Positions 36,341 through 45,328 of a stretch of DNA of 64,000 nucleotides are shown here, one piece after another; the stretch's first letter is position 1; every line of letters begins with the position of its first letter. The translations under genes were made by a program, and so were the position numbers. The stretch is from positions 409,588-473,587 of the forward strand of contig NZ_SPQS01000003.1 in NCBI RefSeq assembly GCF_004570865.1, in the 5' to 3' direction. The stretch comes from Bradyrhizobium frederickii. GTDB taxonomy: Bacteria; Pseudomonadota; Alphaproteobacteria; Rhizobiales; Xanthobacteraceae. A model generated the notes under the pieces. That model did not search any database and was not told the DNA's origin. It saw only the letters and a program-made list of their open reading frames with translations.

Positions 36341-36961
36341 TCAGCCCGCCGCAACGGTCTGCCCGCGCGGATGGCGTGCCATCGCGATCATGCGCAGCGC
36401 CAGCACGATCAGGAGCGGAATCAGGAACGCGGCATAGAGCGGCATCGCCGGCACGCGCTTGCCGAACGACACCAGGAACTGAAACCAAAGATAGTAGCCG
36501 CCCACCAGGTGCAGCGTCCGCCAGGCGCGGAGGCCGATCAGCGCAGCGGTGCGGTCGAACGAGGTCGCGCTCATGACAATGATGACGACATAGCCCAGGC
36601 CACCGAAGATGTAGGAGACGACCGAGGTTGCTTCCGCAAAGCTGGCAGGATCCATCCAGGCGAAAACAACGATCGCGGCCGCGTGGATGGCGTGGGAGGT
36701 CGCAAAGCTGAGGCCGAGATAGCGCCGGTTGCGGCGCTGCCAGCGGGTCCAGGCATTGGGCCACAGCCGCGCCAGCGCCGCGGCGCTGAAGGCGAGGCAG
36801 AACAGCGTGAGCGAGCTGCGCGCCGTGAAACGGATCACCATCTGCACGCCCTCGACCTCGAACTGCCGCATCGAGGCGATCCAGAGGCTGAGGACGATCA
36901 GGCTCAACGAGAGGGTGGCAAGCAGCCGCCAGCCTTCGAGCCAGCCTTGACGTTGCGACAT
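36341..36961 (-). CDS. Ferric-reductase-like transmembrane protein
   Basis: 206 residues with about six membrane helices. His residues suitable for heme ligation occur in ATSHAIHAAAIVVFAW and WRTLHLVGGYYLWFQFL, the pattern of ferric-reductase-like transmembrane (MsrQ/YedZ-like) proteins. No flavin or NADPH domain is attached, so it would be an electron-relay subunit. It is transcribed divergently from a TetR gene, with two operator-like palindromes between them, so it is the likely regulated target. Confidence 0.85.
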   Translation of the reverse strand: MSQRQGWLEGWRLLATLSLSLIVLSLWIASMRQFEVEGVQMVIRFTARSSLTLFCLAFSAAALARLWPNAWTRWQRRNRRYLGLSFATSHAIHAAAIVVFAWMDPASFAEATSVVSYIFGGLGYVVIIVMSATSFDRTAALIGLRAWRTLHLVGGYYLWFQFLVSFGKRVPAMPLYAAFLIPLLIVLALRMIAMARHPRGQTVAAG

Positions 36962-36978
36962 GGTGATCTCCCTTCGTT

Positions 36979-36997
36979 ATGTAATCATCGATTACAT
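36979..36997. promoter_or_regulatory. TetR operator candidate O1
   Basis: Perfect inverted repeat ATGTAATCATCGATTACAT, centred at 36988, 18 bases from the start of the ferric-reductase-like gene. The same half-site recurs in O2 43 bases away, about four helical turns. Confidence 0.8.
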
Positions 36998-37022
36998 TGC
37001 AGGGCGTCGGACTGGTCAATGG

Positions 37023-37039
37023 TGTAATCACTGCTTACA
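37023..37039. promoter_or_regulatory. TetR operator candidate O2
   Basis: TGTAATCACTGCTTACA matches O1's TGTAATC-N3-GATTACA with one mismatch. It lies 30 bases before the TetR start, where binding would give autorepression. Confidence 0.75.
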
Positions 37040-37068
37040 TTCACGTTCGGGTGATGCTAGAAGCGCCT

Positions 37069-37722
37069 ATGTCCGCTCGTCAGCCCTCCAAGCCGCGTGC
37101 CCGCCGCCCCACGGCCCAAGCCAAGCCCTATCACCATGGCGACCTTCGCCGCGTCCTGATCGATGCTGCGCTGCAGCTCGCGGCGGAAGGCGCGGAGGTT
37201 TCAGTCCGCGAGGCCGCGCGCCGGGCCGCGGTGTCCCCCGGTGCGCCATTCCGGCACTTTCCGAACCGCGATGCCCTGATGGCGGCAGCGGCGGCGGAGG
37301 CACAGCGGCGCTTTCGTGCCGAGATCGAGGCGGCGCTGAGCGAGGCTCCGGCCGCCGGCCCGCTCGCTCGTTTCCGCGCCTTCGGGCTCGCTTACCTGCG
37401 CTGGGCGATGCGCAATCCCGCCCATTTCGAGATCATCTCCACCGGCCGCTATTTCGCCCACGGCAGCTCCGCCGACTTGAGCCGCGACAATGCCGAGCTG
37501 ATCGCGCTGACCGAGGGGCTCCTGGCCGAGGCGGCGGAAGAGGGCCTGCTGCGACCGGCCGACCTCAAGCAGGTCCAGATCGCTGGCCGCGCGCTGGTCT
37601 ACGGCTTTGCCCGGATGAATCTCGACGGCCATTTTCCGCGCTGGGGCGTCGAGGAAGGCGAGATCGAGCGGATGGCGGAAGCAATGCTCGACCTGTTCAT
37701 TGCCGGGATCGCGAAATCCTGA
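37069..37722 (+). CDS. TetR/AcrR-family transcriptional regulator
   Basis: 217 residues. A basic N-terminal extension is followed by the TetR helix-turn-helix (HHGDLRRVLIDAALQLAAEGAEVSVREAARRAAVSPGAPFRHFPNRDALMAA) and a helical ligand/dimer domain. The ATG at 37069 is chosen because the HTH lies at the usual distance. Probably represses itself and the divergent membrane gene through O1 and O2 (inference). Confidence 0.93.
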   Translation: MSARQPSKPRARRPTAQAKPYHHGDLRRVLIDAALQLAAEGAEVSVREAARRAAVSPGAPFRHFPNRDALMAAAAAEAQRRFRAEIEAALSEAPAAGPLARFRAFGLAYLRWAMRNPAHFEIISTGRYFAHGSSADLSRDNAELIALTEGLLAEAAEEGLLRPADLKQVQIAGRALVYGFARMNLDGHFPRWGVEEGEIERMAEAMLDLFIAGIAKS

Positions 37723-37742
37723 CGCGCAGCAACCGCCGCTGG

Positions 37743-37848
37743 ACCCTCATGGTGAGGAGGCGCGCAGCGCCGTCTCGAACCATGAAAGCCCCGGTCCGGG
37801 CCTCGCCCTTCGAGACGCCCGCTTCGCGGGCTCCTCAGGGTGAGGAGA
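37743..37848. repeat. Extragenic palindromic repeat, family A, copy 2
   Basis: Inverted relative to the copy at 1326-1437. It shares ACCCTCATGGTGAGGAGGCG, GTCTCGAACCATG and TTCGAGACGCCCGCTTCGCGGGC. It occupies most of the 345-base gap before the sulfatase-fold gene; the remainder (37849-38067) shows no gene. Confidence 0.85.
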
Positions 37849-38067
37849 TGGAGTTGGGCAAGCGGGCACTCGAAACGTGGGGCACCTCGTCGCCGCCCAC
37901 CGGGATGAAGCGAAGGTCGGATCACGACGCGCGTTGCCTGTCCTTGACCGTTCCGTTACAGTTTTATGACACGGTGCAGGCTTCCGGCTGCGCCGGAGGC
38001 CTTGGTCGTTTTCGGGCCGGCCAGACGGCTTGGCATCACCGCACCGGACCAGAGTTGCGTGTCCTCG

Positions 38068-39780
38068 ATGGCGTCCGCGCCCAATCCAAGTCCTTCTGCC
38101 ACCACCGCCGTGCTGGCGAGCGTTGCCGCGCTTGGCATCTGGCGGCTGCTCGCCGTTGCCACGCCGCACCTTGCCGCCCTCGCCCTGATGTACCAGACCG
38201 AGACCGATTTCGGCTCGCGGCTCTCGTTCGCGCTGGCCTGGGGCATCCTCAATTTCTTCTGGATCACATTGCTGCGCCGGCCGGCGCTCTCCGGCGCGCT
38301 GTCGCTGACCATGGTGGTCGTGCTGGTGCTGCTGTCGCGGCTGAAGCACGACGTCGTGCAGATGACGGTCAACTTCATCGACCTGATGATGATCGACCGC
38401 GACACCGTCGCGTTCCTGTTCACGATCTTCCCGAATTTGCGCTGGTCGGTGATCCTGGCCGGCCTGGTCACGCTGCCGCTGATGTATGCGCTGTGGTGGC
38501 TCGATCCGTTCCGCATCCGCCGCCTGCCCGCGCTCGCCTGCAAGCTGGCCTGCCTCGCCGCGCTGGTCGGCTATTCGCTCTATCATCCTGACGAGGCCTG
38601 GCGCGGCTATTACGACGACGGCTATCTGTCGAAATTCTTCCGCTCCGGCGTCAGTTCGGTCTCCGACTTCGTGCAATACGGCTTCATGGAATCGGCCGCT
38701 GCGACCAATGAGCGTCTCAACATGCCGCTGGTCGATTCCTGTCACCCCGCCGGGCGCCGGCCGAACATCATCATGATCCATGATGAATCGAGCTTCGACA
38801 TCCGCGCCGCCCGCGGCATCAAGGTGCCGCAGGGCTATGGCAGCCACTTCAAATCCTGGGACGGCAAGCAGCGCACGTTCCTGGCCGAGAGCAATGGCGG
38901 GCCGAGCTGGTTCACCGAATATAACGTGCTTGCGGGGCTGTCCTCGCGTTCGTTCGGCCGCTTCGCCTATTTCGTGACACGCATCGCCTCGAACCGCGTC
39001 GAGCGCGGGTTGCCGCTGGCGCTGCGCCGCTGCGGCTACGACACGATGTCGCTTTATCCCGCCCATGGCGGCTTCATGGCGGCCCGCAGCTTTCAGATGA
39101 CGACCGGCATCGAACGCTTCCTCGATTCGAAGGATCTCGGCGCCAAGGATGTCGAGCCCGACAGCTTCTTCTACGACAAGGCGCTGCAGCTGATCGGCCA
39201 GCAGCCGCCCAACAAGCCGCTGTTCACCTTCATCTATCTCGGCGCCAATCATTTCCCCTGGGAGACGCGCTTTCGTCCCGAGTTGCTGCCGAACTGGCGC
39301 GCGCCGGGCAACGCCGCCTCCATCGACGAATATCTGCGCCGGCAGGCGATGAGCGCCGAGCAGTACAAGGCGTTCGTCGCGGGGCTGAAGAAGAAATTTC
39401 CGGGCGAGCCCTTCCTGATCGTGCGTTACGGCGATCATCAGCCGGAGTTCGCGCCTGGTATCCTCGAGCCCGGGCTCGACGAGGGCGCTCTCGGCAAGAA
39501 GCTCGACGCCTACGATCCGCGCCTCTATGCGACCTATTACGCGATCGACGCCGTCAATTTCGAGCCGGTCAGAAGCGAGGCCGTGATGGAGACGATCGAC
39601 GGCCCCTATCTGCCGCTGGTCATCCAGGAGGCCGCGGGCATCCCGCTCGACCCGTCCTTTGCCGAGCAGAAGGAGATCATGCTCCGCTGCAAGGGCGCCT
39701 TCTACGCCTGCAAGGACGGCGCCGAAGCGCGGCGACTGAACCGCCTGCTGATCGACGCCGGGATGATCCGGGGGCTGTAG
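38068..39780 (+). CDS. Membrane sulfatase-fold enzyme (phosphoglycerol/phosphoethanolamine-transferase-like)
   Basis: 570 residues. Five hydrophobic helices fill roughly residues 10-170, then an extracytoplasmic alkaline-phosphatase/sulfatase fold follows, as in LtaS and MdoB enzymes. Metal-ligand candidates are Glu in IMIHDESSFD and Asp-His in RYGDHQPEF; a Ser nucleophile may lie in GGPSWFTEYNVLAG. It probably transfers a phospho-head-group to a periplasmic glycan or lipid. The ATG at 38068 is chosen over a longer frame that overlaps spacer sequence. Confidence 0.85.
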   Translation: MASAPNPSPSATTAVLASVAALGIWRLLAVATPHLAALALMYQTETDFGSRLSFALAWGILNFFWITLLRRPALSGALSLTMVVVLVLLSRLKHDVVQMTVNFIDLMMIDRDTVAFLFTIFPNLRWSVILAGLVTLPLMYALWWLDPFRIRRLPALACKLACLAALVGYSLYHPDEAWRGYYDDGYLSKFFRSGVSSVSDFVQYGFMESAAATNERLNMPLVDSCHPAGRRPNIIMIHDESSFDIRAARGIKVPQGYGSHFKSWDGKQRTFLAESNGGPSWFTEYNVLAGLSSRSFGRFAYFVTRIASNRVERGLPLALRRCGYDTMSLYPAHGGFMAARSFQMTTGIERFLDSKDLGAKDVEPDSFFYDKALQLIGQQPPNKPLFTFIYLGANHFPWETRFRPELLPNWRAPGNAASIDEYLRRQAMSAEQYKAFVAGLKKKFPGEPFLIVRYGDHQPEFAPGILEPGLDEGALGKKLDAYDPRLYATYYAIDAVNFEPVRSEAVMETIDGPYLPLVIQEAAGIPLDPSFAEQKEIMLRCKGAFYACKDGAEARRLNRLLIDAGMIRGL

Positions 39781-39812
39781 TCCCGATTGCTCCGTCATCC
39801 AGACCATCGCTT

Positions 39813-39932
39813 GTAGGGTGGGCAAAGCGACTCCGCCGTAGCTCGAAGAGCGAAGGCGGAAGCGTGCCCACCACCTCCCGCGCTTATCCAGAGATGGTGG
39901 GCACGGCGCTGACGCGCCTTTGCCCACCCTAC
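39813..39932. repeat. Extragenic palindromic repeat, family C, copy 2
   Basis: Same 15-base ends as copy 1 (GTAGGGTGGGCAAAG ... CTTTGCCCACCCTAC) with a different interior that has its own GTGCCCACCA/TGGTGGGCAC arms. Confidence 0.85.
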
Positions 39933-39955
39933 GAATTCCGCGCCACTCTCTAACC

Positions 39956-40090
39956 GTCACCCTGAGGCGGCCGCCCCTTCGGCGGCCCTCGAAGGGCGAC
40001 GGCCCGGCGGGAGCCGCATCGTGGCCGTTCATCCTTCGAGGCTCCCGATGGGGCGCTCTGCGTCCCATCACTCGCGCCTCAGGATGACGG
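39956..40090. repeat. Extragenic palindromic repeat, related to family A
   Basis: Imperfect palindrome from GTCACCCTGAGGCG to CGCCTCAGGATGACG, with inner GGCCGCCCCTTCGGCGGCC and CTTCGAGG segments. With family C copy 2 it fills the 323-base gap between convergent genes. Confidence 0.65.
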
Positions 40091-40103
40091 TCTTGCGGCG
40101 AAT

Positions 40104-41663
40104 CTACTGTTTGCCCACCTTTTCCCACAGCCACTTCGCCACCACGTCCGGCGACGAATTCGCGTCGTTGCCGCTGGCGCGCAAATTTGCGTCACGCATC
40201 GTGGCGATGTCGATTTTGCCGAGCAGCGGCTTGAGCGCGGCCTGCAACCGCTCGTCGCCGGCGCGCTTCGGCGCGAGCAGAAGGATCGCGTCATAGGGCG
40301 GGATGGCCTGCCTGGGATCGTCGAGCACGACCAGGTCATATTTCGCGATCAGGCCGTCGCTGGTGTAGCCGGCGATGACGTCGACCTCGCCGCTGGCGAC
40401 CGCCGCATACATGAAGTCCGGCTGCATCTGGCGCTGGGCGCGGAACGAAAGCCCATAGGCTTTCTGCAGCGCCGCCCATTCCGGCCGTGAGAAGAATTCG
40501 TAGTCGCCAGCGATCGACATCGTCGATGCGTGCGCGGCGAGATCGGTAATGGTGCGGATGCCAAGCGCCTCGGCCCGTTTCTTCGGCAGCACCAGCGCAT
40601 AGGCATTCTCGAAGCCGAGCTCGCCGAGCAAAGTGATGTTGTCCTTCGCCAGCGCGGTCTTCAGCTCCGCGATCAGCTCGGCGCGCGGCTTGATGTCGGT
40701 GCGATGCAGCTGGTTGGCCCACAGCGTGCCGGAATAATCGACACAGAGATCGATGTCGCCGGCCTTCAACGCCCCGAAGATCACGCTGGAGCCGAGGCCC
40801 GAGCGCGCCGTCGCGGAGAGGCCGGCGGCCTGCAGCCGGTCCCTGAGCAGGGCCGACAGCACATATTGCTCGGCGAATGTCTTGGCACCGACGACATAGC
40901 CCTGCGACGAGCGCCCCATCGACGGCACCAGCGTGGCGGCGACCAGCGCTGCGATGCCGGCCGCGCCGAGCACGGAGCGGGCGCGGCTGCGCTGGCGCAG
41001 GCCGCCCTCGATCAGGCCGAGCAGCTGATCGACAGCGAGTGCCAGCAGGGCCGAGGCAAGGCAGCCGAACAGCACGAACACCCAGTTCTGGGTCTGAAGT
41101 CCGGCAAAGATGTAATTGCCGAGGCTGGTCTGCCCGATCGGCGTCGACAGCGTCGCGGTGCCGATCACCCACACCGCGGCGGTGCGGATGCCCGCCATCA
41201 TCACCGGCAACGCCAGCGGCAGCTCGACCATGATCAGCGACTGCCGTGCGGTCATGCCGACGCCCTTGGCGGCCTCGATCAGGGCGGGATCGATGCCGTT
41301 GAGCCCGGTGATGCCGTTGCGCAGAACCGGCAGCATCGAATAGAGCGCCAGCGCCAGCATCGCCGGCAGGAAGCCGAAGGCCGAGAAGGACACGCCGAAC
41401 CAGGCCAGCGTCACCGACGCCGCCAGCAGCAGCAGCGGATAGAACAGCGCGAGCAGCGCCAGACCCGGCACGGTCTGCACGATGCTGGCGATCGCGAGCA
41501 GGACGGCTCGCGGCGCCGGGTGGTTGCGCGTCAGGATCGCCAGCGGCAGGCTGACGGCGAGACCGAGCGCGAGCGCGGCAAGGCTCACCCGCACGTGGTT
41601 GCCAAGATAATCGGGCAGATGCGCCAGCGCCTCGCCCCAGCGTGGATCGGCAAGGACGCTCAT
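40104..41663 (-). CDS. Fused permease/substrate-binding protein of a glycine betaine/choline-type ABC transporter
   Basis: 519 residues. Residues 1-215 are an OpuB/ProW-like permease, including the EAA-type loop AAKGVGMTARQSLIMVELPLALPVMMAGIRTA. After one more membrane span (about 230-250) comes an OpuAC-like binding domain (YVVGAKTFAEQYVLSALLRDRL, GDIDLCVDYSGTLW). The binding domain is thus tethered outside the membrane. The start overlaps the end of the ATPase gene (ATGA). Ligand likely a quaternary amine; not proven. Confidence 0.92.
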   Translation of the reverse strand: MSVLADPRWGEALAHLPDYLGNHVRVSLAALALGLAVSLPLAILTRNHPAPRAVLLAIASIVQTVPGLALLALFYPLLLLAASVTLAWFGVSFSAFGFLPAMLALALYSMLPVLRNGITGLNGIDPALIEAAKGVGMTARQSLIMVELPLALPVMMAGIRTAAVWVIGTATLSTPIGQTSLGNYIFAGLQTQNWVFVLFGCLASALLALAVDQLLGLIEGGLRQRSRARSVLGAAGIAALVAATLVPSMGRSSQGYVVGAKTFAEQYVLSALLRDRLQAAGLSATARSGLGSSVIFGALKAGDIDLCVDYSGTLWANQLHRTDIKPRAELIAELKTALAKDNITLLGELGFENAYALVLPKKRAEALGIRTITDLAAHASTMSIAGDYEFFSRPEWAALQKAYGLSFRAQRQMQPDFMYAAVASGEVDVIAGYTSDGLIAKYDLVVLDDPRQAIPPYDAILLLAPKRAGDERLQAALKPLLGKIDIATMRDANLRASGNDANSSPDVVAKWLWEKVGKQ

Positions 41664-42463
41664 GCCGCACCGCCCTGCGGCAGCAGCGCGTTCAGCCGTT
41701 CGACCTGGCGGCGCGGCGTGCGCAACAGCTCCAGCACGTAAGCGTCGCCGCTCGTCGACAGCTCGGCAGGCGTGCCCTGGGCGAGCAGCTTCCCGCCGCG
41801 CATCACCGCGATGCGGTCGGCGAGCAGGATCGCCTCGGTCATGTCATGCGTGATCATCACCGTGGTCAGGCCGAGCTTGCGATGCAGCGAACGATAATCG
41901 TCGCCAAGTGCATCGCGGGTGAGGGGATCGAGCGCACCGAAGGGCTCGTCCATCAGCACGATGCGAGGCTTGGCGGCAAGCGCCCGCGCCACGCCGACGC
42001 GCTGGCGCTGACCGCCGGAGAGCGCCGCCGGCAGGCGGTCGCGATGCGCATCGCGGTCGAGCTGCACGAGCGCGAGCAGCTCGTCGACCCGCGCGGCGAT
42101 GCCCGCCGCCGGCGCGCCCAGCAATCTGGGTGTGATCCCGATATTGTCAGCTACGCTCAAATGCGGAAACAGCCCGCCGCTCTGGAAGACGTAGCCGATC
42201 CGGCGCCGCAGCGCGACCGGATCGACGCCTCGCACGTCCTCGCCCTCGACACTGATGGTGCCGCCATCGGCCTCGATCAGCCGGTTGGCGAGCCGCAGCA
42301 GCGTCGTCTTGCCAGAGCCCGAGCCCCCAACGATGGCCACAAACTCGCCTTCGGCGACGTCGAGCGACACGCCGTCGACAGCCCTGAGCGAGCCGAAGCT
42401 CTTGGTGACGTGGGAATAGCTGATGGCCGGTTTGGAAGGCATTCGATGCAGCTCATTCGTCAT
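41660..42463 (-). CDS. ATP-binding subunit of the betaine/choline-type ABC transporter
   Basis: 267 residues with Walker A VGGSGSGKTT, Q-loop VFQSGGLFPHL, signature LSGGQRQRVGVARAL, Walker B IVLMDEPFGALD and a switch His in ITHDM. No C-terminal CBS pair is present, unlike full OpuAA/ProV. The ATG at 42463 has GGAGGGGAGGG just upstream. It is the first gene of a two-gene operon, divergent from another ABC operon. Confidence 0.93.
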   Translation of the reverse strand: MTNELHRMPSKPAISYSHVTKSFGSLRAVDGVSLDVAEGEFVAIVGGSGSGKTTLLRLANRLIEADGGTISVEGEDVRGVDPVALRRRIGYVFQSGGLFPHLSVADNIGITPRLLGAPAAGIAARVDELLALVQLDRDAHRDRLPAALSGGQRQRVGVARALAAKPRIVLMDEPFGALDPLTRDALGDDYRSLHRKLGLTTVMITHDMTEAILLADRIAVMRGGKLLAQGTPAELSTSGDAYVLELLRTPRRQVERLNALLPQGGAA

Positions 42464-42584
42464 TGCCCTCCCCCTCCAGGGGAGGGGCAGAGCGCGGCAA
42501 GCCCCATGCGTATCACGCTTGGCGCCTTGATTGAACTTGGCCGCGCGAGCGGCTAAGGCATCAAGCGAAATTCGGAGGAAGCCT

Positions 42585-43403
42585 ATGTCGACGCCCACGG
42601 CGGTGGCGCTGGAAGATGCCAAGGTCGCGTTCCGGCTCGGGGACGGGAGGGTCTATACGGCGGTGGAGAAAGCCCACCTTGCGGTTGCGCAGGGCGAGTT
42701 CGTGGCCATTGTCGGCCCCACGGGCTGCGGAAAATCGACGCTGCTCAACGTCGCGGCCGGGCTGCTGAAGCCAGCCGCCGGCAGCGTCAGGATCTTCGAC
42801 CGGCCGCTGGCGGGGCTGAACCGGGATGCCGGCTATTTGTTCCAGGCCGACGCGCTGTTCCCTTGGAAGACCGCGCTCGACAATGTCGCGATCGGGCTCG
42901 AGGTCAAGGGCACGCCGCGGGCTGAAGCACTGCCGCGCGCGCAGCAATGGCTGACCTCCGTCGGCCTTGGCGCCTTCGCGGGTCGCTATCCGCACATGCT
43001 CTCCGGCGGCCAGCGCAAGCGCGTCGCGCTAGCGCAGGTGCTGATTCGCGATCCCAAGATCCTCCTGATGGACGAGCCTTTCGGGCCGCTCGATGCGCAG
43101 ACTCGCCAGGTGATGGGTAATCTGCTGCTCGATTTGTGGAGCGCCGACCGCAAGGCGGTGCTGTTCGTGACCCACGATCTGGAAGAGGCAATCGCGCTCG
43201 CCGACCGCGTCGTGATCATGTCGGCCGGTCCGTCCTCGCGTATCATCGGCGACTGGCGCGTCAGCTTGCCGCGCCCGCGCGACATTTTCGAGGTGCGGCT
43301 GGACAAGGAATTCCACGAGCTCCATCGCGAGATCTGGGGTGTGCTCAAGGACGAGGTGATGAAGGGTTACGCGCAATCCACGCAAGCGGCGGAGGCGGTC
43401 TGA
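42585..43403 (+). CDS. ATP-binding subunit, nitrate/sulfonate/thiamin-precursor-type ABC transporter
   Basis: 272 residues: Walker A GPTGCGKS (44-51), Q-loop LFQADALFPWKTALDNV, signature LSGGQRKRVALAQ, Walker B ILLMDEPFGPLDAQTRQ and FVTHDLEEAIALADR. It belongs to the SsuB/TauB/NrtD-like class. CGGAGGAAG precedes the ATG at 42585. Its stop overlaps the permease start. Operon: ATPase, permease, binding protein. Confidence 0.94.
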   Translation: MSTPTAVALEDAKVAFRLGDGRVYTAVEKAHLAVAQGEFVAIVGPTGCGKSTLLNVAAGLLKPAAGSVRIFDRPLAGLNRDAGYLFQADALFPWKTALDNVAIGLEVKGTPRAEALPRAQQWLTSVGLGAFAGRYPHMLSGGQRKRVALAQVLIRDPKILLMDEPFGPLDAQTRQVMGNLLLDLWSADRKAVLFVTHDLEEAIALADRVVIMSAGPSSRIIGDWRVSLPRPRDIFEVRLDKEFHELHREIWGVLKDEVMKGYAQSTQAAEAV

Positions 43404-44191
43404 TGTCGCGCCCGACGCTATTCGCGCTCCAGGTCCTGGTCGCGGTCGTCTGCATCGTGCTGTGGCAAGTGCTGTCGACCGTCCCCGTGTTCGGCAAGAT
43501 CCTGCTGCCGCCGTTCTTCTTCTCCAACCCGTTCGACGTCTTCAGCCAGATCGTGAAATGGTTCGCCTCCGGCGTGATCTGGAAGCATCTCGGCATCACC
43601 TTGACCGAATCGATCCTCGCCTTCGCGATCGGTTCGCTCGGCGGCGTGCTGATCGGCTTCTGGTTCGCGCGCCAGCCGCTGGTGGCCGCGGTGTTCGACC
43701 CTTACGTGAAGATGGTCAACGCACTGCCCCGCGTGGTGCTGGCGCCGATCTTCGCGCTGTGGCTCGGCCTCGGCATCTGGTCCAAGGTCGCGCTCGGCGT
43801 GACGCTGGTGTTCTTCATCGTGTTCTTCAACGTCTATCAGGGCGTCAAGGAAGTCAGCCGCACCGTGCTCGACAACGGTCGCATGCTCGGCATGAGCGAG
43901 CGGCAGCTGATGCAGCACGTCTATTGGCCCTCGGCGCTGTCCTGGATGTTCTCCTCGCTGCACACCTCGGTCGGCTTCGCCGTGGTCGGCGCGGTCGTCG
44001 GCGAATATCTGGGATCTGCGGCGGGGCTCGGCTACCTGATCCAGCAGGCCGAGGGCGTATTCGACGTCGCCGGCGTGTTCGCCGGCATGTTCGTGCTCTC
44101 GGCCTTCGTGATCCTGATCGACTTCGGGGTGACGCTGGTGGAGCGGCGCCTGTTGGTGTGGAGGCCGACCGCGTCGGATGGGCGCGGCTAG
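43403..44191 (+). CDS. Permease subunit of the nitrate/sulfonate-type ABC transporter
   Basis: 262 residues, about six membrane helices, with the BPD-type EAA loop DNGRMLGMSERQLMQHVYWPSALSWMFSSL. The ATG at 43403 overlaps the ATPase stop (TGATG); a longer upstream frame is rejected. It pairs with the preceding ATPase and following binding protein. Confidence 0.94.
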   Translation: MSRPTLFALQVLVAVVCIVLWQVLSTVPVFGKILLPPFFFSNPFDVFSQIVKWFASGVIWKHLGITLTESILAFAIGSLGGVLIGFWFARQPLVAAVFDPYVKMVNALPRVVLAPIFALWLGLGIWSKVALGVTLVFFIVFFNVYQGVKEVSRTVLDNGRMLGMSERQLMQHVYWPSALSWMFSSLHTSVGFAVVGAVVGEYLGSAAGLGYLIQQAEGVFDVAGVFAGMFVLSAFVILIDFGVTLVERRLLVWRPTASDGRG

Positions 44192-44281
44192 GCTGTGACG
44201 GTCTCGATTGAATGGCCGGAGGAGCGCTTCTCAAGCCAGCCCTGCTGCTCTATGGTGCCGCCGGCCGAACGGAGGAAACCA

Positions 44282-45307
44282 ATGAAGAACACGATTGCCA
44301 GGCTCGCCGGCGCACTGCTCGCGCTGACGCTCACCGCCTCGCTTGCCCAGGCGCAAAGCAAGGTCACCATCGCGGTCGGCGGCGGCTCCTGCCTGTGCTA
44401 CCTGCCCACGGTGCTGGCCAGGCAGCTCGGCGAATACGAGAAGGCCGGCCTCAATGTCGAACTGGTGGATCTCAAGGGCGGCTCGGACGCGCTGAAGGCC
44501 GTGCTCGGCGGCAGCGCCGACGTGGTCTCCGGCTATTTCGACCATTGCGTCAACCTGGCCGCCAAGAAGCAGGAGCTCCAGTCCTTCGTGGTCTATGACC
44601 GTTACCCCGGCCTCGTGCTCGTGGTCGCGCCCTCGCGGACCAACGACATCAAGTCGGTCAAGGATCTCGCCGGCAAGAAGGTCGGGGTCAGCGCGCCGGG
44701 CTCTTCCACCGACTTCTTCCTGAAGTACATGCTCAAGAAGAACGGCGTCGACCCCACCAGCGCCGCCGTCATCGGCGTCGGTCTCGGCGCCACCGCGGTC
44801 GCCGCGATGGAGCAGGGTCAGATCGATGCGGCCGTGATGCTCGACCCCTCCGTCACCGTGCTGCAGGGCAGCCACAAGGATCTGCGCATCCTCTCCGATA
44901 CCCGCACGCAGAAGGACACGCTCGAGACCTTCGGCGGCGAATATCCCGGCGGCGCGCTGTACTCGACGGCGGCCTGGATAAACGGCCACGAGAAGGAGAC
45001 CCAGGCGCTGACCAACGCCATCGTCGCCACGCTCGCCTGGATCCGTTCGCACAGCCCTGAGGAGATCATGGCGAAGATGCCGGAAGAGACGGTCGGCAAG
45101 AACAAGGATCTCTATCTCGCCGCGCTGAAGAACACGATCCCGATGTACTCGGAGACCGGCAAGATGGACCCGAAGGGTGCGGACGCCGTGCTCGCGGTGT
45201 TCAGCGTCGGCTCGCCCGAGGTGGCCAACGCCAAGATCGACGTCAGCAAGACCTTTACCAACAAGTTCGTCGAGCAAGCCAAGAAGACCACGGGAAGCGT
45301 CAAATAG
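44282..45307 (+). CDS. Periplasmic substrate-binding protein, NMT1/SsuA-like
   Basis: 341 residues. Signal peptide ending SLAQA is cut before QSKVTIAVGGG. The NMT1/SsuA fold is indicated by CYLPTVLARQLGEYEKAGLNVELVDLKGGSDALKAVLGGSADVVSGYFDH and DLAGKKVGVSAPGSSTDFFLKYML. The motif GGGSCLC puts two cysteines near the pocket. CGGAGGAAACC precedes the start. Substrate unknown: aromatic or aliphatic sulfonates, nitrate analogues or thiamin precursors are all possible. Confidence 0.9.
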   Translation: MKNTIARLAGALLALTLTASLAQAQSKVTIAVGGGSCLCYLPTVLARQLGEYEKAGLNVELVDLKGGSDALKAVLGGSADVVSGYFDHCVNLAAKKQELQSFVVYDRYPGLVLVVAPSRTNDIKSVKDLAGKKVGVSAPGSSTDFFLKYMLKKNGVDPTSAAVIGVGLGATAVAAMEQGQIDAAVMLDPSVTVLQGSHKDLRILSDTRTQKDTLETFGGEYPGGALYSTAAWINGHEKETQALTNAIVATLAWIRSHSPEEIMAKMPEETVGKNKDLYLAALKNTIPMYSETGKMDPKGADAVLAVFSVGSPEVANAKIDVSKTFTNKFVEQAKKTTGSVK

Positions 45308-45328
45308 CCGGCGCGATCGTCGTCCCGC

